DNA from: Eutrigla gurnardus
Lineage: Eukaryota > Chordata > Actinopteri > Perciformes > Triglidae
Direction: 5' to 3'
DNA: 64,000 bases
Assembly: GCA_963514095.1 (NCBI GenBank)
Contig: OY741268.1
Coordinates: forward strand, 1,898,001 to 1,962,000
Below the pieces are notes generated by a model. It worked only from the letters and a program-made list of their open reading frames with translations. It was not told the origin of the DNA and searched no databases. Positions 55,563-64,000 of the stretch are shown one piece after another. The stretch's first letter is position 1. Every line of letters begins with the position of its first letter. The translations under genes were made by a program, and so were the position numbers.

Positions 55563-56110
55563 ATGGAGTTACTGAGCTGGTCACTGAATGCTATCGACAG
55601 AGTATTCTCAACACGGCGTGCGGGTTCTGGTGAACCTGCGTGCCCGGATGGGACCTTCATGTCCGGCTACATCATGGATGGTTGGGGAAAGTGGAGAGTC
55701 ATCTGCCTTGCCACTCTGGATGTGGAAGACGTCGAGGACGTGTACTTGTTCGCGTTCATGACAACTGGAATAATCGCCTTGGGATGTGGAATCTTCATGC
55801 TACATCGGAAATTGAGAAAGATCGCCACGGAGCTGACCAGTGTGAGGGCGGACAACGCCACCACTCGGTCTACTGTGGTCGGATGGGCTCTGACATCTCT
55901 GCAGTTCGCGATTCCACGGCACTGGTGCGAGTTGAAGTGGCCACTAACCGGGAAGAAATAGTGACCAATCGGTCAACCATGGTCGGGATGCGCTCTGACC
56001 TCTCCGCACTTCGCGAGTTCCCTTCACGGAAGCGAGCTGAAGTTGCCAATAACCGGGAGGAAATGGCTAAGTCGAGGGCTGCGAGAGCTGCAGATGACAG
56101 TGAGGATTAA
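55563..56110 (+). pseudogene. third LINE ORF: small single-span membrane protein with a coiled-coil tail, frameshifted
   Basis: The frame from 55563 (MELLSWSLNAIDRVFSTRR) encodes a conserved-looking segment with CPDGTFMSGYIMDGWGKWR, then VYLFAFMTTGIIALGCGIF, a clear hydrophobic span (about residues 66-86). A basic HRKLRK stop-transfer segment and a charged stretch follow. Near 55860 the frame shifts. The continuation to 56110 gives two repeats of the type ATNREEIVTNRSTMVGMRSDLSALR and a charged end. The ORF lies 220 bp after ORF2 and inside the LINE, because the LINE's 3' tail follows it. I do not know its function. A membrane protein is not expected in a non-LTR retrotransposon. Confidence 0.6.
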
Positions 56111-57040
56111 TAAAAAAATAAATAAAAAAAAGGGGGGGGCTCCCACACCATCTCAACAACTAGTAGCTTCACTGGACTTTTATTTTTATCTTTATTTTTA
56201 TTTTTTATTTTTCATTTTTATTTTTTCTTATTTTTTGCTTGTTTTTCTTTCCTTTTTTTCTCTTTTCCTTCGGACCTTGTTACATGATGAGACTGCTGCT
56301 CAATCGTGATGAATAAATATGGACACGTGTGCAGACACACACGTAATCTGTATGCACTGGACTTCAGCTCTCTGTACCACCTACTGCTGTAACATGTTAT
56401 GTCAAATGTCACAAGAAAAAGTAAAAGTTATGTAAAGTGAAAAATGCAATGATAAGAAAAGATTATCATGACGATTTTCTCCTGTGGGTAATGGGGGCGG
56501 GACTAGATAAGCCTTGGCTTCTCCCGCTTTCCCTTTCGGCCATGTGTATTTTACTATGTGAACAAAGATGTGTGATGATGATTTAACAGACATGCCCGAA
56601 ATAAACAAATAAACAAAAAAATAAACAATCTTCCTGAAGGCTCTTGAGGTAAAAGAAAGCATAAGATGTGTGTAAATGTAACTAGTACGTAATGGCTGAC
56701 AGCTGAGCAGTACATTATACAGAAGTACAGGTAAAAAAAAATAGTTTACACAGCATTTTAATAAATTAGGATTAAAATGATTTTGGTTTAATAACTTTAT
56801 GCAGTTACATAACTCACCTCTTTGTTTCTGTAGGTTAAATCTACCTTTGTCCCGGTGGTGGTGTCCACCTGTGCCTTCCTCCACAACCTCTCCATCCACA
56901 ACGGGGATTTGGTGGAGGAAGGGGTGGACCATGGAGACGAGGAGGAGCAGGCATACCAGCCCGGAGACCAAATGCCAGGGGACAATGTCAGAGACAGACT
57001 GGCAGCAGAGGTCTCAGCTCCTGGAGCCGTCGAGAATTTA

Positions 57041-58430
57041 TTAGGGCCCGAGCGCCGACAACGTCGGGCAGCGAAGCCCTATTGAAATGCGAATGTTTTT
57101 TATTATTATTATTCTTATTTTTCTGCCACTTTGCGTGCCATTTTGGGGGCCTTAGCAAAATAATTAGCTTACCAAATTTGGTGTGCTAATAGAAAACGGC
57201 GAAAATTTTGATATTTTAAAGGTTTCATAGTTGGCCACAGAAAAGTGGCTCGCTAGCGCCACCTAACGCAAAGAAGGATGGCCAGCTCACACCGTAACTC
57301 CAATTAACTTGAAATTTTGCACAGATATGCAGATCCGTGAGCTCTACAAAAAATTAAATTATGGCACCAAAGTCCGCCTACCGATATTTTCCGCCATTTT
57401 GAATTTTGTGAAAAACGCCTTTTTGCTAATTCCTCCTAAACCGTAGATCAGATTCTCACCAAATTTGCTGTGCATCATCATTAGACCAAGCTGGTCAAGT
57501 GCTATCAAAAGCTTTGTATAATGTCGTTGCATTCAGAAGTTATTAGCCAATGAACGTCAGAGGGGCGGGGCTCTAAAAATCAATACACATAACTCCACAA
57601 TATTTAACCTAATCATCATTAAACTTGCAGATTATGTTGACATATGTCCCTGGAACATATCCTGAAAGTTTTATTAAAATTGACCACTCGGGGGCGCTAC
57701 AGTAAATCAGCCATTTTTCAATTGTAAGGTTTGTATTTTAACTGACTCCTCCTACACCGTTGATCCGATTCCTACCAAACTTTTTGAGCCTGTTCTAGAG
57801 GCCTCGACGATTAAAAATGATCAAAAGGTCTTACATAAATCCTACGGGAGCGCAATTACGGCACCCTGAACATGGACGAATTTCATGCTTTGCCACAATA
57901 CTCTAAACTGTTATAACTTCAGTGTCCATTGTCCGATCATGTTCAAACTTCTCACATTTGATGAGAATCCCACCCTGAACACGTCTGCACTGCAATTTTG
58001 ACTCACAATCAGAGCGCCACCTATTGGCGACATGAAATATCATGTTTTTACACCCGTATAAGGTCAGAGTGTCGTGGAACTTTGCACCCCAGTCAAGCGT
58101 GATGACTTCAATCATCTGATACAATGATCAACACGACGATTAAGGCAAAAGAGAGGACTCAGGCAAGGGACGACCGGCAACGTGGTGGTGGCCGGGGACG
58201 ACCCGCGCCGTGGCTGTGGCCGGGGACGACAGGCGCCAGCCGTGGCGGTGGCCGGGGACGACCCGAGCCGTGGCGGTGGCCGGGGACGACAGGCGCCAGC
58301 CATGGCGGTGGCCGGGGACGACCCGCCCCGTGGCGGTGGCCAGGCCAAGCGGTCCGACACGTCAGGCGGCCGTAGCACTAACCGAGTTACGTGCCATGCG
58401 AGGGCCCGTTATCACTGCTCGCAGTTTTAA
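57041..58430. mobile_element. AGGGCCC-ended dispersed repeat with GC minisatellite
   Basis: It interrupts the end of Harbinger exon 4 at TTATTAGGGCCCGAGCGCC. The opening can fold on itself (AGGGC pairs with GCCCT at about 57078). The body is AT-rich with imperfect repeats of the type caccaaatttg and cgggggcgctac. It ends in GCGAGGGCCCGTTATCACTG at about 58420. I recognise the terminal wording from abundant fish repeats but cannot assign a superfamily; no ORF is present. Confidence 0.5.
58175..58345. repeat. GC-rich minisatellite of about 60-bp units (two half-units each)
   Basis: ggtggccggggacgac recurs about every 30 bp, alternating with ccgcgccgtgg-like and aggcgccagcc-like spacers, for about three 60-bp units. 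It is open in several frames on both strands; these ORFs are artefacts. Confidence 0.85.
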
Positions 58431-58706
58431 TTTGTATATATTATTTTGTATATAGTTGACATAAGTATAAGCCCTGTGAAGACAAACTGTAAAAATAAAA
58501 TCTACTATACAAATAGAATGGCACTGCCTCGCCAGGATGTTTTTAGTTAAGGAATTTTTGGAAATGTACTTGAGGGTTAATAGTAACCATTCTCAAAACA
58601 GTATTAGCAACTAGGCAATTAATGTCATGCGTGTTCTCCCAAAATCTTTTTTTTTTTAAACAATGTGCCTCATCCACCTTCATTGTGATACAAAATATAA
58701 CATACA

Positions 58707-58759
58707 ATAACATTTATGCAAGATGTCATTAACAGTATGACATCTTGCATAAATGTTAT
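58707..58759. repeat. perfect 23-bp inverted repeat with 7-nt loop
   Basis: ataacatttatgcaagatgt and the following cat (58707-58729) are matched exactly by 58737-58759. The loop is taacagt. It lies in the interval between the two converging Harbinger genes. Confidence 0.95.
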
Positions 58760-58933
58760 ATGAATATGTTTTCTGGGATGACACAATTTGAACACCAGTG
58801 ACACTAGAAACAAATATAACCAGACAAATGCAATTTATTTTTTAAAAACTTTCTCCAACATCAGCATCAATGACTTCTCCCTTCTCTCCTCCCTTTCTGC
58901 ATTTTCTTTCTCTCTGTGCTCAGTCCACTCTCT

Positions 58934-60079
58934 TCATTCTCTCTCCCTCTTCTCTTCGCTCTCCAATCGCTCTCTCTCCTTCCTCTCCTCTCTCTCCAGT
59001 GCTTCTCTTTCTCGTCTTTCCTCCCTCTCCATACATATTCTTTCCCTCTCCTCATCCTTCTCTGAAACTTGAGAGAAGAGCTGAAGCCACTCGGACCCCC
59101 TCTTCCTCTTGGCCACTGGTGGCTCTGAGGTGGCTTCCCTTGGAGAGGGAGGAGAGGCCACTACCACATCCTGGCTGGATGAATCAATTGAGACCGGAGG
59201 CACAATGCTGGGCCTCCGGCCCAAAAACTCATCCACCAATTTAAACCACCTCCAGAATGCGGCAGTGGCCTCTCCTCCCTCTGTGCTTACTCCCGTCTTG
59301 GGGGCTTTCAACTCCTACACAACACAATACACACACACACACACACACACACACAATTGGAGCATCTTAAACATTTATACAACCTCATTTATCTTTTATA
59401 TTTTCTAATTTAACATGTCTTGTGTACCTCTATGTTGACAAGTGATTGCATTGCAGAAGGTCTAACAGAACGTGTGGAGGCCACTTTGCCAGCTTGATAA
59501 CTTACCTTATATTTTTGTTTCAGGTTCTCCCATTTTCTTTTTACCTTGGTGGACTCCACCTTCCCCACCAAGGTATTCACTCTGACAAACTCTCTGAAGA
59601 AAATAAAATAAACATTACTTCAACAACAAGTTAATCCAACGTACCGGTATTATAATTCTAAAATCTAACAGAGGAGCACGACAAGATGAATTATGTAAGA
59701 CTATCACCTTCATTAAACGGCTTCTGAGTAATTATGATGGTTAACTGACTTATTGCAGGAGCTACCACGTCTCCCTCTGTCCCTCCCTCTCCCGAGCAAC
59801 ATCAGCGCCCACGAACCGATATCCCTACCGACTGTCCCTCGTCTCAGCGGCACCGTGACAGAAATGCGCGCCGTAACATGTAAACTATTTGCGCGCCACT
59901 CGATCAGCCACTCCGTGTCCTGCTCTGTCCCTAATTAAAAAGAAATAAAACACGATACGTAACGTTACATTAGTGTTTTGTTGTTTTCTGATCACTCGCG
60001 TACACCAAATTAAGAAAGAGAAAATTTAAATGTGATACTTACATTTGTATTCCCCTGGAACGCTCTCTTGCTCCGCCAT
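58934..60079 (-). CDS. Harbinger accessory Myb/SANT-like protein, four exons
   Basis: Exon 1 (60079-60046) encodes MAEQESVPGEYK with a GTAAGT donor. Exon 2 (from 59932) continues the tryptophan-rich Myb start as WTEQDTEWLIEWRAN, then diverges. Exon 3 (59599-59506) has FVRVNTLVGKVESTKVKRKW and ENLKQKYK with a GTAAGT donor. Exon 4 (59314-58934) has ELKAPKTGVSTEGGEATAAF, WRWFKLVDEFLGRRPS, a Ser/Pro linker, and a long Glu/Arg coiled-coil tail. The WT...W...W spacing and the KVKRKWENLKQKYK block mark the trihelix-type DNA-binding domain. In Harbinger systems this partner recruits the transposase to the element ends. Exon 2 after residue 27 looks unlike the family and may contain a small indel. Confidence 0.7.
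59329..59354. repeat. (CA)n microsatellite
   Basis: About 12 CA units in the third intron of the Myb-like gene. Confidence 0.9.
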
Positions 60080-60519
60080 TACTCGATTTATCCAGGCTCC
60101 AGCGCATTGCATTGTGGGAAACAGTAGGCAGTGTAGACTGGTCGGATGCATACTGGAAATATTCTCCGAATCAGTACGACATCCGGGAACTTTTCGCATA
60201 CTGCAGATTTTGCTTTTGTTTGCATACTGCATACTGCATACTACATTTTGGCCAAATCAGTACGTACTAGCAGTATAGTATGCGGTTTCGAACACAGCAA
60301 CAGACTATATACACAGGGAGGCAGGGAGCTGACGAGGGACAGGTGAAACACATTAGGGTAGGTAGGGTAATCAACACAAGAGGGTGAGGGAGTCAAGACA
60401 GCGGAAACAACAAGAACCAGGAAGTACAAGACAGGAAATCACACAGGGGACAAAATTACAAAATAAAACTCAAAAGAAATTGAAATGAACCCATGAAAAA
60501 CACAGATCATGACACTAAT

Positions 60520-62589
60520 CTTTCATCAGGCAGGTGGCCTACTACATGTCCATGGTCCACATTTCGACGAGGTTCGCAGACTTTGTTGACTGAGACGGGG
60601 AAGAATGTGAAGATGGAACCATGAAGGTAAGTTTTAAGCGAAACAAACGTAACATTGTACGTTCCTGTTGGCTCACCTACTTAAGTCAGTTTCTCTGTAC
60701 TGAAAGCAGCGCGGCTGCGGCACTAGCAAATCCTGTGTTTTCCTGCTAACTAGCTAACTAAGTTTTCTGGCACGAGGTATGTCCTTTTCGCCTGGAAAGG
60801 CCCCCTTACTGGAAGTCTTGGTTTTATCAAAGCTAGGTGTAGTAAAGATGCTGCTGGCTGGAACGAGTGAATTTCATTGTTATATGATACGCTTTTTACA
60901 GAAAAAAGGAAGCGTTGTGCTGCCAGCACAGTTGTCTCCCCTCCCCCACCCTTCTAGCTCCACGTCTCACTGAAGTAGAAGTTGAAGTCCTTTTGAAATT
61001 TTCAATTGTTCATACTGATACAATAGACTTGAGTCAATTTATGATTGTATATGTGTATTTGTGAAAAAAATAAAACAACCACGGTGTCTTTTGTACGGAG
61101 CCCGGAGGTGAGATGGAAGTTTTTTTTTTAAGCTTGTGCGCGCGCTTTACTAAAGCGCAGGCCTGCTTTAGTATCGAGTATCTTGCACATGCGACTTAGT
61201 AAGGCCTGAGTGCACTAGAGTATCCTCCGCGCGAAATACTAAAGCCCACTCAGGTGCAAAAAAGTGTAGATATAAGGTCTGATGGAATGATAATACGTGT
61301 TCCAACCTCAGACAGATTTACAGAATTTTTAAAGTGACCCTCTGGGTCCAGCGAGATCCCTTCCTACTGCCCATAGACTCCAATACAGTAATTTCCCAAA
61401 ATATTACTCTTGGTGTGGGAATTCCTGTCCTCTTGAGTATACCTCTTGTTTTTATGTGGAATATATTCTTAATTATTTCTAATTGTGGCTTATTTGTTTT
61501 CACAGGATGTCAAGAAGCAGTGAAAGATGACTGCAGTAATCACACGATGAAGATCACCATCATCCATCCCAATGCGGAACAGGAAAACCAAGATCCCGTG
61601 TACGTGTCAGTCATCATTTAGGGGACAGAAGTTCTTTCTGTCCTGAACATCCTGAGAATGTCCGCAAAAGTGGTGATTGCAATGGTTGATGGATATACTT
61701 GGTGTATGTATTGTTTACTGTTCTGAAAGGGGACAGGGCACGCTGAGTGAGTGAATGATGGTTTTTTCCCCCTGCTAAGGCCAGCTATCTGATTGGGTCG
61801 AAACTCCTCAACGAACTTCTGGCTATAAAATCCATTAGGAAGTGAAAGCGTCAATCTTTTGAAGATTGTAATAGAACCCAATTGATGGAATTACAGAATT
61901 GGAAGGGAAAAGTCAACTGTAACACTGTATTCATTTGTATGCTGGAATATCAGTCCTAAAGTCAGTCGGTGCTTTGCCATTCGGCATTTAATTTTTCAAA
62001 TTCTACACTGCTTTACTTTTTAGCTTTATAACGGTTTCTGAACTCCCTTCATGTATATGCTTTATATGTATATATGCACTGTTTTGAAATTTGCTAGCAA
62101 GAAGTTCTATGGCCATGTGTTTGTGGTTATAATGTTATGTAGATATTTTAAATATATCTATCCCATTTCAAATATGAAATAAAAGTGTCTTTCAAACATC
62201 CCTAAAGCTGCAAATATGTTTTTGGAAAGTATTGAATAATTATTTAAGAAAATAGTAAAATTATTCACTTAATTAAATGAATATTAACTAATACATTCAT
62301 AATAAATATAACTTGATAATTACATAGAATATAACAAAGAAAAGATGAGTAAGAAAGGCAAAGAAACATCAGCAACGTTTACTTGGGTTTTGTAATTAGA
62401 TGCAATGGTAATTGAGTAAAAGTTACAATCTATAGGTGAGTATTGCTTACAAATAGCCTGAGTAAATTTTACAAGCACTTTCTGTGTGGAACTTGCCTAG
62501 CTTTTTTTAAGTAAGTGTCACTCCAAATTTGTTTCAGTGTAGCTACATGGGTTTGGGGTTACATATAAATTACTCAAAAGTCAAAGAAA
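60520..62589. other. largely unresolved; possible decayed relative of the 15-18 kb gene at 61507-61740
   Basis: A 3' splice site (TTGTTTTCACAG, 61505) is followed by a frame reading HTMKITIIHPNAEQENQ, VYVSVII, a stop, GTEVLSVLNILRMSAKVV. The order VSVII-x-GTEVL...NILRMS resembles IAIVVED...NIPRLAK in the last exon at 18.1 kb. Near 62539 the sequence ends in CAGTG after a subterminal taagtaagtgtcactcc, similar in style to the CACTG-ended element. An AATAAA signal lies at about 62176. No other gene is supported. Confidence 0.3.
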
Positions 62590-63376
62590 ATATGATGTGT
62601 ATGGGACAAGGTATATCTTGTTATTATTTCTATTCTATTATTATTAGAATATGGTTTTTATTTTTGAGTAATGAGTAATTAAGTCAAATGGCATATTGAC
62701 ATTGAGTTAATAACTGTTTTGTTGCATTGTTTTGCCTGTAATAATAGATTGATTTATTCTATTTAGATAATTGTGCCGTATATCCTGTAGAGGGCGCTCC
62801 TTGTTTATTTTGCGGCTTGTTGTGCTGTAAAAAACAAAGTTAGAAGTCAGAGAGCTAGCGGTGGAGACACACGGTTTTCTTACCGTGTCGGACCATGTTT
62901 TTTGCCGTGATTTATTGATTCCTACCGTGGATGTAAACTTTTGGACTTTGTGAAGAATAAATATGCTTGTTCAACTTTACAACGGAGTCAAGTGGATCAC
63001 TGGAATTACATCGGTACGACTCGCGTAGGCCGTGATTATCTGCTAGCTACAATCTGCACTAACGTTAGTAAGAAAACCTGCTCCTCGTGGTCTATTCCTG
63101 TGGTTGGAAATGAACGTCGGAGCCTCTGGATGTGGAATACAATTCAAGGACTTGGAACAAAAGTGAGTGCACTAACAGTTGTCTGCTTTTCTGGCAGACA
63201 AGAGGAATGTATGGACCGAAAACGGGACTATTAGCAGCGCATTCGTATGCTAATTAGCGTCGGAAGATCCGCTAACGACCGTCGGCTTTCCTTTATGTGA
63301 CTACTTCAAGGGACACTGTGGGATTTTGCTGTGTAGCTAACCTCGGCTAACAAGTGGAAAAGGCTAATCTGTCATT
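62590..63376 (+). other. probable LTR and leader of a BEL/Pao retrotransposon (ends not resolved)
   Basis: This region precedes the gag start. It contains AATAAA at about 62956 and GT-rich leader sequence. I could not pair TG/CA ends or a primer-binding site with confidence, and the matching 3' LTR lies outside the window. Confidence 0.35.
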
Positions 63377-64000
63377 ATGGAGTTTGATGAAGATTCTGCT
63401 ACAGTGGTGAAACGGAAAGTGAAACCTACAGCTGCAGCTATGGAGGACACACTACAAAGGAAAATTGGTTCAAGGAAAGCCAAGTTGGGCCAAATCACTA
63501 TGAAAAAGAATGAAATGCAACTTTTGATGGATAATGATGGCAATGTGGAAGAGGTCAAAATGAAGTTGGCTATGGAGTTTAATGAGCTCTTTGGAGAGTT
63601 TTGTGAACTGAATACCGCTGTTAAAAGACTGTTTCAGCAAATTGAGTCAGAAGAGGTTACAAACAATGATCAGCAGTCTTGGTTTGAACCGAAAGCTAAT
63701 CTGTTCAAAGACTTCATTGAACAAGTCAACACTTGGATTACAAATGCCTATAGCCGTATGGAGGAAGCAAAGAAAGTAAACAAGAACATCTCTCCTTCAG
63801 ACAGCATATCGGTTGCAGCGTCTAGGAAGTCTAAAAGGTCTAAGGCAGGTTCTGGTCTTTCTTCAACCTCTTCAGCATCCTCTGCTTCTAGTGCCCGCTT
63901 GAAAGCGGAATTGGAAAAGGCTGCTCTGTTGGCACAGGCAGCAGCATTGAAACAACGACAAGCTTTGGAGAAACAAGAAGCAAAGCTTAAAGCGGAAAGA
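63377..64000 (+). CDS. BEL/Pao retrotransposon gag, N-terminal part (open at window end)
   Basis: The ATG at 63377 opens a frame that stays open for 208 codons to the last base of the window. It starts MEFDEDSATVVKRKVKPTA. A region with LMDNDGNVEEVKMKLAME, FNELFGEFCELN and WFEPKANLFKDFIEQV follows, then a Ser-rich linker (SGLSSTSSASSASSA). It then enters an Ala/Glu/Lys helix (RLKAELEKAALLAQAAALKQ). This layout matches the gag start of fish BEL/Pao elements, whose pol would follow beyond the window. gag forms the particle in which the RNA is reverse-transcribed. Confidence 0.75.
   Translation, partial: MEFDEDSATVVKRKVKPTAAAMEDTLQRKIGSRKAKLGQITMKKNEMQLLMDNDGNVEEVKMKLAMEFNELFGEFCELNTAVKRLFQQIESEEVTNNDQQSWFEPKANLFKDFIEQVNTWITNAYSRMEEAKKVNKNISPSDSISVAASRKSKRSKAGSGLSSTSSASSASSARLKAELEKAALLAQAAALKQRQALEKQEAKLKAER

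Larger units (their letters stand above)
51403..56627 (+). mobile_element. full-length LINE (5.2 kb) with three ORFs, inserted in Harbinger exon 3
   Basis: The Harbinger exon reads through when this segment and one copy of ATC are removed, so the ends are fixed at 51403 and 56627 with a 3-bp duplication ATC. The order is a 65-bp leader, ORF1, ORF2 directly after it (3 bp apart), then ORF3. The 3' untranslated region has a T-rich block (56175-56260), then gggcgggactagataagcc, and ends in ATAAAC repeats. The 3' region resembles that of common fish Jockey-group LINEs. Confidence 0.9.
50002..57040 (+). pseudogene. Harbinger transposase (HARBI1-like), four exons, broken by a 2-bp deletion and a LINE
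   Basis: Exon 1 (about 50002-50462) covers VRLFLGEGDLRRDFRLSRR, then a 2-bp deletion near 50092 relative to copy 1 shifts the frame. It continues with STVHDIVHRVADSIMA and the first catalytic Asp in VGCIDGTHVRIKPP. Exon 2 (50882-50961) encodes KLFHSIQLQAVCDHKG. Exon 3 starts at 51146 with LPGAVHDARVLRWSS, ILGDGGYP (second Asp) and VVERAFGMMKTRW (Glu). It is interrupted at 51403 by a LINE and resumes at 56631 (FLKALE) with a GTAAAA donor. Exon 4 (56834-57040) encodes STFVPVVVSTCAFLHNLSI and an acidic tail. All three catalytic residues are present, but the gene cannot work. Confidence 0.9.
49896..60298 (+). mobile_element. Harbinger element copy 2, both ends present, with nested insertions
   Basis: The left end is GGCTGTATTTGAAACCGCAT at 49896. 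The right end, in reverse, is GCTGTGTTCGAAACCGCATA at 60298. It carries the standard pair of genes: transposase (+, 50000-57040) and Myb-like protein (-, 60079-58934), converging. Nested in it are a hAT MITE (50463-50833), a complete LINE (51403-56627) and an AGGGCCC-ended repeat (57041-58430). Its own length would be about 3 kb. Confidence 0.88.
49621..60514 (-). repeat. solo LTR, reverse strand, split by Harbinger copy 2; 5-bp duplication CTAAT
   Basis: CTAAT lies on both outer sides (49616-49620 and 60515-60519). Read in reverse, the LTR begins TGTCATGATCTGTG at 60514 with a TATA box (TGTATATAGTC, about 60310). It is interrupted at 60298, resumes at 49895 with TGTGTGTTTCC, has AATAAA near 49690, and ends near 49621. 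Its own length is about 490 bp. The last base pair is mutated from CA. It is the same LTR type as 24573-24882. Confidence 0.8.

Noticed and set aside
58124..58455. Overlapping GC-rich ORFs on both strands
   Set aside because: They are products of the 60-bp minisatellite; no start context, splice signal or domain.
1..64000. A single-copy host gene, operon or bacterial accessory system
   Set aside because: Every recognisable domain belongs to a transposable element or to a multi-copy gene between terminal repeats. No host exon chain with known function was found by eye.

Overview
This is eukaryotic nuclear DNA, almost certainly from a ray-finned (teleost) fish. The evidence is the repertoire: L2/CR1-type LINEs with SGNH-esterase ORF1, Harbinger pairs of transposase plus Myb-like gene, hAT elements with 8-bp target duplications, a Tc1 element with long inverted repeats, TTAA-target elements with P2X7-C-terminal-like ORFs, tRNA-headed SINEs, BEL/Pao and Gypsy pieces, and introns with GT-AG boundaries. 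No single-copy host gene could be recognised. There is no operon structure, CRISPR array or bacterial feature. The window is a stack of nested transposable elements (TEs), and most ORFs are TE genes or their remains.

Layout. 1-1210: Gypsy integrase end, polypurine tract and 3' LTR. 1236-4956: L2-type LINE split by a palindromic TTAA transposon (2521-3757) that carries a piece of another LINE. 4957-6453: reverse-strand LINE. 6967-13795: a Tc1 element whose transposase is cut in two by about 5.2 kb of insertions (a small TIR element and a LINE with a tandem-repeat 5' region). 13796-15207: Harbinger remnant with a Myb/SANT exon and a nested hAT MITE. 15262-18589: a CACTG...CAGTG-bounded unit holding a decayed six-exon gene. 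19776-20692: solo LTR with GTTAG duplication. 21066-22599: reverse-strand retroviral-type LTR that cuts Harbinger copy 1 (22600-24572). 26048-26310: SINE. 26626-31075: near-complete L2-type LINE. 31080-33075: two more LINE pieces and a foldback. 33893-34418: hAT MITE. 34566-39389: complete hAT element with an open 796-codon transposase exon and an 8-bp duplication. 40577-42546: LTR carrying a TTAA element. 42810-45939: TTAA-type remnants and a hAT nested in a hAT. 46263-47545: LINE pieces. 48449-49516: Harbinger-like derivative.

49621-60514 is one solo LTR (CTAAT on both sides) split by a complete Harbinger element, copy 2 (49896-60298). Its transposase (+) and Myb-like gene (-) converge. The transposase's third exon is itself split by a 5.2-kb LINE (51403-56627). 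That LINE carries ORF1, an endonuclease/reverse-transcriptase ORF2 and an unusual third ORF for a membrane-spanning protein. 60515-62590 is mostly unresolved. From about 62.6 kb to the window end there is the start of a BEL/Pao element, with gag still open at base 64000.

The most unusual items are the LINE with the membrane ORF, the TIR-bounded multi-exon gene at 15.3-18.6 kb, the LINE with 274-bp and 42-bp repeat tiers in front of its ORF, and the LTR/Harbinger cassette present twice in inverted orientation.
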